Shown here: one piece after another, positions 50,793 to 63,751 of the stretch
Layout of the letters: the number at the start of each line of letters is the position of its first letter
How positions within the stretch are numbered: position 1 is the stretch's first letter
Assembly (NCBI RefSeq): GCF_000524195.1
Contig: NW_020170394.1
Coordinates: 957,845 to 1,021,844, forward strand
Reading direction: 5' to 3'
Source: Echinococcus granulosus
Taxonomy: Eukaryota > Platyhelminthes > Cestoda > Cyclophyllidea > Taeniidae
Length of the DNA stretch: 64,000 bases
Position numbers and translations under genes: made by a program
The notes under the pieces: model-generated
Database searches by the model: none
Told to the model about the DNA's origin: nothing
What the model saw: the letters and a program-made list of their open reading frames with translations, nothing else

Positions 50793-52719
50793 ATGCCTGG
50801 TAGCAATTGCGGTGGAAGCGCCACAAGCAACATAACAAAATATCCCAGCCGTGGACGAAACTCAAATTCATCGCCTAAGTCCCATCAGATGGAATACGAA
50901 CTAAGCAAAGATGGTGAACTTGTGCCGGTCCCCAGTGGGTCGAATGTCCTCTACGAGCGAGATGGACAAAAAGATAATGAAGGAGCCCCTGTGCATAACC
51001 CCAACTGCGATGATAAAATGTCGCCTGAAATTTCTGTTACTGCGTCAAGAAGTAAACGCAAGCAGACTTTTGAACGAAAAAACATTAAGTATGTACCTTG
51101 ACTCCATGGCCAATTGTATGTATCGTTACAGTGCGTGACGTCTTTTGATCTCTTTAAAGGCCATAATTCGTTTTCCCATTTCGTCCTTTTGGTTCATTTG
51201 TTCTCCACAGGCTAGTTTCGTCTTTGGGTTTTCCATTATAGAGGCTACTTTGTAAGCGTTTCTGCCTTGGGGTGGAAGAAGCCTTTGATCTGTATAGACT
51301 TTGTGAGAGTTATCAGTTAAGTATTTTGCAAAATTATGCTTTTCAGACGTGTACGTGAGGAGAATACTCTTAGTGAAGAGGCTCAGTCTGCTCAGAAAGC
51401 GGAAATGGAGCGACGACTTAGGCTTCAAATGGAATATCAGGCACAGCTTCCGAAGTCGAATAATTCTGATCTTTGGTCTCCAATGTCCAATATTTCCACC
51501 GATCAACCGACTCCTTCGCTTCCTTGCCCTGAGGGTTAGTCAATTCAACTTTGTTCACGTTGCTTTTAAAATTATTTGCTGAATTATCTCCGTTTCCGGG
51601 CTGTTTTGTGACTGTGTAGTATGATGTGACTTCTGTGAAAACATTTTGTTATTTTTCCTGCATCAAACGCGTCGGAAGTCCAAAAACTTCTATGCGTCAG
51701 ACCTTCTGCCTAATCACTTTCATTTTTATCCCAAATTATGCTAGTTGTGGGCAGCTATTTGGTGGCATTATTTATGAAATCACATCATGCTGAAATTAGT
51801 TGTTTCCATCTCAGCCTTTCTTGCCGCCGAACTCTAGGCCTTAAAAGTTTTAATTGTCTTGAAATACTTCATTTGCAGCTATACAAATGAAGCCTAAACT
51901 AGGCAAAGATGTGAAATCGTACGACAAACCCGTTTTTGATAAGTTGATCTCAAAAACAAGTGCTTTGCAAACAGCCTCAACTGCATCCGAAAAACTGTTC
52001 AAACAGAAACAACTTCAAGCCCTTCAAACGGGTGATACTGAGGAGACAGCAATTGTTTTGCTCGGTGACTCCGACGATGAAATCGAGCTTCCTATTAATG
52101 ATGCTGAAATAAAAATTACGGTAAGCTTGTAACAGTCTTTTTGGTTTTTTTTATGTATTTTGCAACCTCTAGCTTTTCCCTACCTGACGCATATTTTTTG
52201 CGGGTATCGAGTAAACATCAATATTTTTATTTAATATTCCCAGACTGAATGGATACATTCCTTAGACTTATGTATTATACAAAGTTCTTAATCCTGCCAG
52301 GTTCTTACGTTACCCACATCCATTTTTCTCAAATTTTTCGTCTCCATTGCACTCAGGAGTCAATCCATCACATTGCGGAAAATTTCACTTTGTCAAATAT
52401 TTGACCACTGTGATTGGATTAGTTCCTAGCTTTCAGTTTTTTGACATCACTTTGCTCATAAAAGGAAGGCTCAATTGTTTGTGTGTAGAACAATCAGGTA
52501 ATTGAACTGAGTGATGACGACGATCTCGACGTGGTGGGAGATTATGGTAATGATGGTGATAACAGGGAAGAAGATGAAGTGCAAGCGGAGTTTTGTGAGC
52601 TCCGTGATGCTGAAAACTTACCCGACACCGAGGGCCGCATTTGCATCCGCCGTGGCTCTACGACAGCCGAGTCCTTCTACCTCGCTCCACACATCGCCCG
52701 TGTTATCAAGCCTCACCAG
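50793..52719 (+). CDS. RAD54L2: RAD54L2 exons 1-4: N-terminal region
   Basis: Exons: 50793-51088, 51347-51534, 51879-52120 and 52489-52719. The first two are rich in Lys/Arg/Glu, with a helical stretch ([19 protein letters not shown]). The third ends in an acidic motif ([14 protein letters not shown]). The fourth has a second acidic run ([12 protein letters not shown]) and ends with the family block [15 protein letters not shown], which leads into the ATPase domain. Intron 4 is 2.3 kb, the longest in the gene, and I found no exon in it. Confidence 0.93.
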
Positions 52720-55700
52720 GTAACGCCTTTGCCTTCTTTTGAAACGACATTGTCTTTTAATACCTTTTAGGAGATCCCTTAATAAAGCCCTTCGATGTGG
52801 CTGTAGACCTAATTTAATTTGCTTTGTGTAATCCAGTTGAAATTATAATTTCCTTAGGCTGGTTTTTAGTTTGTTTTGGTTGGCAGATACTCTATAAACG
52901 GATTATTTGGACTTGTTGCTTGTAAAATTCGTCCGCTCTATTTGCTGATAAAAGCTTGAGCTACCGAAGTTTGTATTTGGAAGTAAAAAGGAGTGAATTC
53001 AGTTGCTATTTCCCGAACTGAAGTCCGATGCGAATTTTTTCGTATCGTAGCTGAAGCGTGTTGGTGTTTTTGGTACGGCAATTTACTTTAGTATCCGAGT
53101 CCAATTTTTTTATGACCTGATACAGATAACCATGTTTGAAATTTGATTTGGAATTGCATTACTTAAATTGATACACTTGCAGTCGTGTGTGCATATTTTC
53201 GTTAGATCATACAGTAAACAAGTCTGTAGCCGACGCTGTACGCTCTATTCTCGCGTTTGAATTGCGTTAACTTTTGTGAATATGAATGGCCATATTTATA
53301 GTTAAATGGCAATTTTGAATGCCTACTGAAACCTATCATCTGAGACAGTCACTTCCTGGTCATTTAACGCCTACTGAACTGCTAATAATGCTATTGAATC
53401 GAAGCGTGATCTGGTTTCTTGAAGTTTAGCGCATCTCATCCTTACGTAAGCGGTGCCTACGTACTTTCGAAAATTGTAAATGATTATCTACTAATTAAAA
53501 GGTGCTTTTTTCCCCTCGTTTTCTCTTTGTTTTCGCTGCTGTATCCATTACTGAGGTGCAATCACATCGCTGTTGGTGCTTTTACTATTGCTGTCCTGCA
53601 AGATTGGCTTGATAATCTGGCTCTAAGTTACCTCTCTGCCTTTGTGTAATTACTGCACCATCGGAACCCCAACGGATCGAAGAAACGGTTTGATTTGTTT
53701 TGCTGTCTAATTTCACTTTCTTTCGTCCTGCACTCAAGCGAGCAAGAATAAGTTGGTCTCTTGAACTAGATCTTAAACGTAACAACACAGTCGTTATGTT
53801 CTGCTGGTATGAGAAACTTATTAATTTGGTTTTATATCATGTAGCGTTTTGTATCGTTTTTATCCAGGGTTTAAAACAATATTAATGTTAAATGAGCATT
53901 ATTGTTGTCTGGGTAACCGCAGGAATTATCATAAATATTCTCTCTTTTCAATCTGGTGTAAAATAGGAAATCTGCATGTTTTTTAATCACTCATGCCGGA
54001 TTAAATTGCGTTGATGTTATTTTCCATAACTTACCATCCATGCTCATCATTAGAATCCTTTACTTTTGTAAATCGCCTGATTTCACGGTCGTTTATATCC
54101 CTAAAATGACTATCAACATGCAGATGCATAGTCGTTTTTCAAAGTAGTTGTTGCAGTTGTCTGATTTCATTATCGAGGCCTCTTTAAGCCACAATCATTT
54201 GGTAGCATGCAAGTGCTACTTTTGAAAGAGTGATTAAAAGCCAGAAGAAGAATGCTAGTTATGGACTTGTACAACTTTAATATTATTGAGATTAAATGTT
54301 CGTTACGAGGTATGCACTGGTAATCCATATGAACAGTCCACCCTGGCGAGCCAATATTTCTGCTACTTTTCTTCTCAGTTTAGATGTTTTTGGTTCTAAA
54401 TTCCTTGTTTAGCTCGAATCACACTTTTTTGTTCCCTTATTCATCAATGCTTTTGCAGTTATTTATAGTAATCATTTTTATATTTTTCGTGCTTTCTCTA
54501 GCCTTAATTCGCCTTTTCACTGTTTCCCACCTTAAAGACTACTTAATTATAAGCAGTAGAGTGGCTTCAATACGCATACAGATTTTGCATTAAATTTTTA
54601 GTTGTTTAGTAATGCGCTTGTTATGTGACTATCTATTCAAAGCTCTGGACATCAGATCTAATTGGGTGTTTCGGGGTGTAATGTCTAATTTAAGTTTGGG
54701 CGTCACGTTAGGGTATAGCACGCTTGTTCTTGCACAAGAGGGTCGCGAGGTCAAAGTATTTGTTTAACAGGATCACGTTCGTTCCATCGTGCAAATGCGT
54801 ATCCATTTCTTGTCCTTCCTTGGTGCTCTAAGTTTTTCTGTTTCCCTTCCATTTTAGTTTAGTACGGCTTATTCGATGTTTGGTTTTGGGCTAATGCTCT
54901 CAATAATGCAAGCTAAATATACGAATTTATAAATTTCAATTCACTAGCTAGGCCTTAACCTGTTACGAAGTCGGTGTTTTCCTCCTCACAGTCAAAAATG
55001 ACGTGATGATTAAAATAAAATTGACAAAAACCATTCTTCCCCAGGTGAGCGGTGTGCGGTTCCTGTTCGACAATCTGGTGGAGGATCAGACGCAATTTGA
55101 GCGCAATTCCGGGTTTGGTTGTATTCTGGCGCATTCTATGGGCCTAGGCAAGTCCATCCAAGTGATCGCTTTCCTCGATCTCATCTTCCGCTACTGCCGT
55201 CCTCCCCCTCGCACGGTCCTCCTCATCGTTCCCATCAATACCCTCCAGGTCACCTCCTCTCTTTCATGCTTTCTTATGATTGTTTTGGTCATATTGGATG
55301 TTTGCAATCGCTACCCCAATCCATGCCAATTAGCCGTAATACAAGTATCGTTAATATGTTCCCCCTTGGAGAGGGGCCAATAATTTCAGTTATTTTATAA
55401 TTCAAGGTACTTTAACTGAGAAAATGAAACTAAATTTGTTTACGTCTATTCTGTTCACATTGAATTTTGTATTCGAAACCATCTTTAATGTGAGAAGAAA
55501 ACCGAAGGCTCTGATCGTATGGCATAATTTGATCAACGTCGGCTGTATGTTAATGCTGTTTTTTTTTTGCATTTCAGAATTGGCAAACAGAGTTCCAAAC
55601 GTGGCTTCCATCTGTCCTCTACCCTACTGATGAGGAGAAGCCAAAAATAAATGGCCATCAATCCATTTCTGCCACCGACTTCAATGTTCCCACCACAGTG

Positions 55701-58700
55701 ACTGCAGTGACGTCGCACCAGCTGCCTCCTATTGCACATTCGGAGCCCTCTCTCCTCTCTCTCATCAATGACTCTCCTCCTCCGCCTCCCCCCTCGAATC
55801 TCTCTGGGGTAGAACAAAGTGAGATGAGGGTTGCGACTGGTGAACCGCAATTCCCACCTCCTCCACCTTCTACATCGCCACTCGTAGAGCAATCAAAAGC
55901 CGAAGAGGCGGTCCCGGAAGCTCCATCTTTCCGGTTACATGTGATCAAGGATACTACCAAATCTCTTGATGCTCGGTATCAGGTATTGTTGACCTCTATC
56001 GAAATTCAGTGACGGTACATTTTTCCGTCCTCAAGCACGGTTTAGGCACAGTTTCTAGGTTGCTGTTTTAAACTCTATTGATATAGATTTACATTACTTT
56101 CTCAATGCAAAGTGGGATCAGAAACGTTTTAATCACGGCATTTTGAAGCAATCTTTCTGGATTAGATTTCGCAACTGCCTCTTCAACAGTTTGTTGAATA
56201 GAACTAAGGTGTTTTCGTCATGGTTAATAATAAAGGCCCTTGATGCTACTGGGATGATATAAGATGATATTTCTGTAATTAACTACCAGGTGGTTTCAGA
56301 ATGGGCCCAAGTTGGAGGCGTCCTTCTCATGGGTTATGAGATGTTTCGACTACTAACAAATCCACGGAAGCAGAACCGAGTAAACAGTGTTTCTAGTGGG
56401 AGTCCCTTTGTCTACAGCGGCGGCATCCCAATAAACGGCTCCACGAGCGCCCTCTTCTCGCCTTCAAGCCTATTACCTGACTACGAAAAGCCCTCTAGCA
56501 GGAAGAGAAAACGCCCAATCACCATTGACGTTGAGAAGGAGGAAAAGGAGGAACATATGCTTTCTGGTAAGTTGGCCCCAAGTTCTTTGTCTGAATTCAT
56601 TATTCCTCTCAATACCTTTCAAATGTTTGTTCCTATGTAAAAGATTCTTGAGGTGTATCGGTGATTGTGTGTCGGTCACTTTTAGATATGCGTATTGCCT
56701 TGACTGATCCTGGTCCTCAAATTGTTATTTGTGATGAGGGCCACCGCATCAAGAACAGTGAGGCGTCGATTTCCAGGGCTTTAAAAGCTCTTCGAACCCA
56801 GTAAGCCGACGAATTCACCGATTTTCTGCGTTCCTTGTTGTAATTTTGGTCCTATAAATTCTTACTCTTGTGCCCTTATTCCCGCAGTCACTGGTGCTAC
56901 TTTCGTAATTGCTAGTTACGTTTACCCAAAATGATATTTAAATCTTATGCTCAGCAAAAAGCGAAGTGGTTTAGTGTAGCGTAGACTACAAATTGTCGTT
57001 GTCTATAATTCGAACTAAACTATCCTTAATGTTAAAATATGGAAGTTGCGACTATTGTGTGATTTTGTTTCGCAGGCGTCGGGTGGTGCTAACAGGGTAT
57101 CCATTGCAGAACAACTTAATGGAGTACTGGTGCATGGTGGATTTCGTGCGTCCCAACTATCTGGGCACGAAAGCCGAATTTACCAACATGTTTCAGCGTC
57201 CCATTGAGAATGGACAGTGTGTGGACAGTACAGAGGCAGATCGAAAACTAATGCAGGGTCGTGCCCATGTGCTACATGAACTTCTCTCCGGTTTTGTTCA
57301 ACGTCGGTCTCACGCAGTTCTTAAGGCGAGCCTTCCCCCGAAGCAGGAGATCGTTTTGATGGTTCGAATGTCTCCGCTACAACGACGTCTTTACACTGCC
57401 CTCATGAATCACATCTCTAACTCCTCCAATATGTACGGCACCGTCCTACCTCCAGCCAATACATTGCAAACCTACGCATTGTGCTGCAAGGTGAGCTACT
57501 TTCGTGTTCTCATGTACTTTGTAGCTCTCGGTTTTGCAGAGGAAATGTCAGTTTCAATTTTCTGCTTTTACATATGTGAGCTTTTAATAAATTGCCATTA
57601 AATTGTTCATTACCCCTATATGCTCGTAATAGAGCAATATTGCATCTGTGTTCTTGATAGTAAGTCAAGTTTAACTTTTTAATCGACACTTGACGTAGAT
57701 TTGGAACCATCCCGACGTATTGTGGCGGGTGGTCAAGGAGAACGTGGACGAAATGATGGACTTTGAGCTGGATGACGCATCAAACACAGCAAATGGAGGT
57801 ACAAACCAGCGGACAAAGCGAAAAGTTAACGGGAGTAACCCAGTGGTGCGGCTTTACTTTTGCAATTTTGTTCACTCATTTCTTAACCCGTATGGAAGAG
57901 CGAATTCAATGTCATTTTTTTGAAATGAGTCCTCTTCTAAGGTTACTTAATTTTAAGTTTAAGTGGGATTACTACTCAGCTGAAGTTATTCCCCTTCTCT
58001 CAATAGGTTTCTGGTGGGAGCTCGACCATCGATGATAAGTACGCATGGGTAACTAACGATCTCTGGGGTGTTGACTTCAGGGCTGGTGATGTTCGCAACA
58101 GTGGGAAGCTAATCCTGTTTCTTTCCCTCCTTTGGGAGAGTGTTCGTATGGGCGATAAAATGCTCCTCTTCTCTCAATCTTTGATGACGTTGGATCTCAT
58201 TGAGCGTCTTCTGGGTCGACTCCCTCTGGATTCAGAGAGGCCACCTTCGCCATCACAATCGCAGACGTCTCAGGAACAGCTACATCAACAGCAATTGGAG
58301 GAGGAGGAAGAAACAGAGAAAACTGTACACTATCGCTTTAACCGTCGAATGGGAAATGATCCATCTAAGCAGCCTCAGGTGTGGGTTAGAAATGTGCATT
58401 ACTTCCGTAAGTAGAGTACCTCCATTTTATTTCTTGCTTTTCCGCCTCGTGTATTCCTCTGCATTGGTTTATGCAGGGCTGGATGGAAGCACATCTGCCA
58501 CTGATCGGGATCGTCTTATTCGGCGTTTCAATGATCCTACCAATTTGGTCAGGCTATTTCTTGTTTCAACAAGGTAATTTATTGGAATCATCTTAATGCG
58601 TTGGGGTTTGTTTATGGTAATTCCGGTTAAACAGAAATGTCATTCATTTGAAGAATGGTGTGATATTAATGATCGACTGAACAGGTACAACTTCAATATT

Positions 58701-61700
58701 CAATTCAATTGTACCTGTGTAGAGCCGGTTCCCTTGGAGTGAATCTTGTCGGCGCTAACCGGGTTGTGGTATTTGATGCTTCGTGGAATCCTTGTCACGA
58801 CTGTCAAGCTGTATGTCGTGTCTATCGTTACGGACAGGAGAAACCCTGCTACATCTACCGCCTTGTCTCCGACAACACAATGGAACGCAAAATATACGAC
58901 CGTCAGGTGAGATGTTAGGAATCGTTTTCAACTTTGGAATCCATTTTAATCATTGTTGTGGTGCTGTCACTCATGCTTTGTATAGTTTAATTAGTAGTCG
59001 TTTGTTACGTGAGTTTCATTTCACTCCAGGTAAACAAACAAGGTGTGTCGGATCGTGTTGTTGATGAAATGAACCCGGGACAGCAGTTCACACGAGCTCA
59101 AGTGGGAATTCTGACAGCCTATGAGGATAAGGAAATGCCTTCACTCTCTGATGAGGATTTGCAGTCTATATCCGAGCTCACGAGTGGCGATTTCGTTCTA
59201 AAGGCAACTTTGGAGCGCAATAGGGAGTGGATTACAACGGTAAAGCCACTGTTTCGTGTTCCTATATTTTACGAATTGCCCCATGACAAAAAGTTGTTTT
59301 AGTCTACTACGATCGCATTGTTAAACGTATGTATGTGGACACTGAATTGTACTTATTTAAAACCACCTCTCGCACATATTTGAAAGCCCGAAATTTATTA
59401 AATTATTGCCATTTACGAGATAATTAGGTGATTGACGTAAAAAACTGCTATAAACACTCTGACTTAGTTTTTTTTCTTTCATTTTATTTAATGTTAAGGG
59501 ATGTCTGGTAGTGGAATAATCAAGTACTTCTTCACCGTCTGTTTACTAACGCCGGTAATGTCGCGACCTTATATGCTGCAGTCAGTGTAATGTGGTTTTA
59601 AGGCCAACGCAGTAATCGTACAGACTTACGTAGTGACTTCGTTGAGGATCCTTTATGATGCCTTACTAATTTTTAGAAACAACTTTATTTTATCTGGTAC
59701 TCTGGACCCCACAAGCGTGTCTCGACGATTATCCAAGTTTGAGCGTCCGTTTTATCCTTTAAAAGTTATAAGACATGCGTATGAAATAAGCCTAGCTTTA
59801 CCGCCCACCTACGGAAGGGTGGAGATTTGGGGGGGCTATTAGCATACGCGGCAATAAACAGGACATCAAGCTTCTAGCGTTCTAGCTGAATTACGAAAGG
59901 TTGAAAAGACACTTATAACCAGACATATAATTGAAGTCACTGTAATGATGCTCCGCAACTAGTGGATTATTGCAATTGGCTTTGTCACCCGACAGAAACC
60001 CTTCACTCACGAGTCCCTCTTGATCGATCGGAAGGACTACCGCCTAACGCGTGTTGAGAAGCGTATTGCACGCCAGCGCTATGAGGAGGAGCGCAGGGTC
60101 TCCTCCTCTTCCTCCATGTACAGAAGCAGTGCTGCCGCGACCGTCCTCCAGTATCATCAGTACATGATGGCTGCTGCCGCCGCCTCTAATGCCTCCTTTA
60201 ATCCCTACGGCAATATGTGAGTTATGATCTCTTACTTTAACTGCGATTTTAATTTCCGGCATGCGAATCCAAATAGTCTCGGTTATTTCTCTTACTGTGG
60301 TCTGCCGTTGTGTATCTCTATTCTTGTTGTCATCCAAATTCGATCTTCCAGTTCATTCCTTAACTTGACTCTACCACCTCTAATGAATTTCTCATTTTGT
60401 ACAAGTACTCTGATCGTCATTATTACATCATGTGACATAATTTCACGTGATTCTAGCATCCTTTATACTATATTGTAGTTGCATTTTTGCGCAATTCACT
60501 TTGTACTCGACATCTGTCACTTCAGTCTAAACCTCGGTGCTGCTAATGATGCATTTTATGTAACCAAATCGAGGACATAAATCAAAATTCCGTCTAACTT
60601 ATTACTTTTAGTTATCTTTGCAGAGGCTAAGTATCGGAAAGTGTTATTATTGCCTAGCTTTTGGCCCTATTTGTTGCTAATATCAACTTCATAAAATAAT
60701 ACTGCCTCTTTACACTAAATGGTTGATCAGGCCAGTGAACTTCGCTCCCCCTTCACAACGCGGTACTCCAAACATTCTCTCGAGGAGCACCAACACAATA
60801 CACCATCAGACCCATCCCATTTTCCCTCCCACACCCTATTCCTTCATACCGCCTGTGATGGATGATTCAGCCGCACGCCGCTACGAGGGCATCCAGCGTA
60901 ACCGAATGCTACAAAAAGACCTCGACGAGGCTCGTATTCGTGCAGTGTCTCGCGAGATCGGTGAGTCTTTTACTTCACCTATTCCCATTTGAGAGCTAAC
61001 CTGTAGGGTTAAGTTGTTTTTTCTGTTCTAATGCAGACCTCGAAAGAAAATAATTCTTCAGTTCTATGTCTTTATCATTCCCATGCATATCTTATCTACG
61101 TAGTTATTGCGGTTGTTTCACCTTTGCTTTACGTTAATTTTTCTTTAGAAAAAATTAAGGGTTTCAAGTTTTGTATTCTTAATGAGAATTTAAATGATTT
61201 AGCAGAGATTGCATAATGTCAATTAGTCACCGACTGCCTTTGATTTTTAAGAAAATGTAAGGACTGTCTTACTCATATCGTAAAAATATTTTCAATTTGC
61301 CCTTAAATTTGAGTGTTTTAGCCACTTGCTAGTTCTATATTCACTGGGATTGTGCATTATCAAAGGGTGTTTTTCTTTACATTTCAGGTATTACTCTCCC
61401 TAATGGACCCCTAGGAAATGACTATAAAATTACTCGTGTTGCTGCATCAACGGGTGAGTGGAATCATTTCGGTCGTGTGCAGATTGTGTGTAACTACCAA
61501 TTTCATGGAAACTGCCGTGTATCATTTGAGTTAGTCAGGTAGCTTCTGGTGATTCGATCCAAAATAGAAACTCAAAGATTTATGTAGGAATCTATTCCTG
61601 CCAAGGCTTTAAGATTTATTACCTCGATTGCACATGAGCGTAATGGTTTACTATTTGTGAAGCTATTTGAATTGGCCGCGTCTGATTCAAGGTTTTATGT

Positions 61701-62306
61701 TAGAGTTAACGCTTCTTTGTTATTGAGATGTTTTATGTGCCTTCACAAATTGCTTGGGATAGCGACTCAGAGCTCACTAACATTTCGTGGCAATGTTGTG
61801 TTCAAGACCTCATTTTCCCTCAATCTACACATCCACCGGCGCCTGAACGGAGTATCTCCAAGGGCGAAGTAGTGGAGATCATTCAGGCGGGCAACAACGG
61901 CAAGTACCTTCGACTGCCTCGCACTGGCGACATCTATGTCGTAAAACCGGCGGCCAAGGAGACGAGTGAATCAAATGATACTCCACAGCAGCAGCAGCAG
62001 GCGCCGCAGCAGCATGGAGAAATGCAGACCCAGATTGGGAAGATCACTCAATCTGCCTCGACTTCCCTCCCACTCCCACCTTCGTCCGTCTCGCCTCCCT
62101 GTTCGCGGTGTCGACATCCCACCTCAGCGAGCTGTCTCTGCTCCAGCAACCTCTACTCCTTTCCCTCAGTGTTGACTCCTGCTTCTGCTCCGCCCCCTCC
62201 TCCTCCCTCGGCAGCCATATACCACCCTCCTACTTACACAAATCAGTATGCTCCGGCGGGGTCCTACGTCCCTCCCACTACGCCCCAAAGCTACCCGAAT
62301 TACTGA
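50793..62306 (+). CDS. RAD54L2: RAD54L2 / ARIP4-type SNF2 helicase, complete, 18 exons
   Basis: This is a Rad54-like SNF2-family DNA-dependent ATPase of the ARIP4 branch, a nuclear chromatin remodeller linked in vertebrates to nuclear-receptor regulation. Eighteen exons sum to about 1,486 residues (human 1,467), with splice phases agreeing throughout. ARIP4 rather than ATRX or RAD54 is indicated by [34 protein letters not shown] and [20 protein letters not shown], and by the conserved far C-terminal block [17 protein letters not shown]. The start at 50793 is the only ATG that opens the frame and is followed by a polar, basic N-terminus. Unusual features are a proline-rich insert between ATPase motifs Ia and II, and a glutamine/proline-rich tail. 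Sub-regions follow. Confidence 0.97.
55045..57845 (+). CDS. RAD54L2: RAD54L2 exons 5-10: first ATPase lobe
   Basis: Exons: 55045-55248, 55578-55982, 56290-56566, 56686-56800, 57076-57490 and 57699 to 57842 or 57845. Motif I is GLGKS (about residues 352-356; the usual last residue is Thr, and Ser is chemically equivalent). Motif II is DEGH (about 631-634), as in ARIP4. LTGYPLQNN is motif III. Exon 6 carries about 85 extra residues with two proline runs relative to human. Exon 7 has a long Ser-rich insert followed by a basic cluster (SSRKRKRPI). The final donor is ambiguous between two in-phase sites three bases apart. Confidence 0.95.
58007..59239 (+). CDS. RAD54L2: RAD54L2 exons 11-14: second ATPase lobe
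   Basis: Exons: 58007-58406, 58477-58573, 58723-58906 and 59030-59239. They contain [51 protein letters not shown] and [18 protein letters not shown] (motif VI). A glutamine/glutamate-rich insert ([17 protein letters not shown]) lies inside exon 11, where human has a shorter spacer. Exon 14 continues with [19 protein letters not shown], matching human after the ATPase core. Confidence 0.96.
59996..62306 (+). CDS. RAD54L2: RAD54L2 exons 15-18: C-terminal region
   Basis: Exons: 59996-60216, 60731-60960, 61388-61453 and about 61771-62306. Exon 15 has [19 protein letters not shown], as in human, then an alanine-rich stretch. Exon 18 holds the conserved [18 protein letters not shown] block, a short polyglutamine run (CAG repeats near 61987), proline-rich sequence, and a YPNY end at a TGA. 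Two acceptors fit the phase of exon 18 (after 61770, or after the TTCAAG near 61816). The human protein is longer here, with no recognisable match for its final third. Confidence 0.85.
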
Positions 62307-63597
62307 TTACCATTTGTATAGATTATGTTGTCTAGCACTTCGTTGCAATTTCTATGTATATCTCCTATCTCTGCATTTATACTACCCCTGTTCATGATGC
62401 TGATTAATACTGTGCCTGTAGAAAAAAATATGGAAAGGTGGTGAATCAGTTTCCCTTTTTTCTCTGCATGCCATCCCACCCCGCATGGTTATCCTGTGCG
62501 TGCACTTATTATAAACGTGGTGTGATACTGCTGTGAAGTTTGTATGGCTGTAGTGCTAGACAAGGTGATAAGAAGTACCCCTCATTCATTGCATTTGTTT
62601 TTTAGCTGAGGTGGTTGTATTTCTTATAAAAACGATGTGCGGTAGCCGAGTGTAACAACCAATCCTTCCAACACCTAGATAATTCCTACCTAGTGAATCA
62701 GCTTCTTGTATAAATAAGTGTTAATTGAGCGCATTAGTTGGACGCTTTTTTGCTGGTGGCTGTCTTCACTTACGAAGTGCATTCCTGCACAGCCTTGCGC
62801 TAATTCATGAATGCGGGCATTCATTGACATTTGCTACATTTCGACTCAACCTATCAGTCCCTTTGTGCGCACGCCATATTTTTCTACTACTTTTCTGAAA
62901 ACATCGGCTCGTAATTGTGTGGCTTCTTCAGCTCCTTGCCCTGACATGCCCATGTGTCAGTTAGGCAGCAATTAGTGCTTGTACAACAATAGCTTCTTCA
63001 TTATTAAATGAGGCCACATCAGGCGCTTATATCAAGCAAACTGTTAGTTGCTTTTATGGTTTACTCAGGTTGTTCGTCCGCTTTGGATTTAGCGTCAGGT
63101 AAATTGCTTTCTTGGCCACCCATCGCTCTATATCAGTAAAACCTTGGTACGTTGTTAAATAGACCGTGAATTTAAACGTTTGGGGATCTTTGTGGAGCCA
63201 TAAGTTGATTTGTACAGTCATTTAGAGCTCCTTTTCTCCATGCGGCGAAAGCGGCGCTGTTATTGTAAGATTTTAAGAGTGAAATGTGCTCTTATCCAAA
63301 TTAGGAGTTTCAACTTGGAGATACGGAGGGAATTCTTGCATTGGGCAGCTTTAAGATGTTTAAAGCTCAGCAACTATTGTTATTCTACGTAGAATTGGTT
63401 CCAGTACTTGTATTTAGTCGCGTACATCAGTATGGCGTAGAACTTTTATAATCATTCCTCAGTGACAAACACGGGACAAAGTACTGTATGACTCCTTGCC
63501 TGTTTGATATTCAAGTTTGCTCTTGTGGCAGAATTTACTGGAAAGCTGTGGTGTGGTTGATGTGGGTGATGATGTTGCTTTTATTTTCGATAGCATA
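62307..63597. other. Intergenic region after RAD54L2
   Basis: This should hold the RAD54L2 3' untranslated region and the promoter of the next gene, which lies on the same strand. I saw no canonical AATAAA in the first 700 bases and no coding exon. Confidence 0.5.
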
Positions 63598-63751
63598 ATG
63601 CCAGCTAAGCAAATCTACGTGCGCTCACACAAAGAGATCGAGGAAAAATTGGAGGAAATATTTGCTAGCAACGGTGGACAAAAGGTGATTCTGCTCCTCG
63701 AAGGATCAACCGATATGACCGGTGAAAGCTGGAATAAGGCATGCCAAGAAG
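63598..63751 (+). CDS. TXNDC17: TXNDC17-like thioredoxin-fold protein, first exon (partial)
   Basis: An ATG at 63598 starts 51 codons ending at a GTGAAT donor. The layout resembles TXNDC17 (TRP14), a small cytosolic disulfide reductase. A beta strand (KVILLLEG) is followed by STDMTGESW and then the active-site turn. Human has GSKDAGGKSWCPDC at this position, and this protein has GSTDMTGESWNKAC. The first catalytic Cys is therefore Asn and the resolving Cys is kept. If real, the protein is unlikely to be a standard reductase. The remaining exons lie outside the window or unseen in its last 250 bases, so the family call rests on one exon. An upstream in-frame stretch after an acceptor at 63532 could add residues if the true start is earlier. 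Confidence 0.65.
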
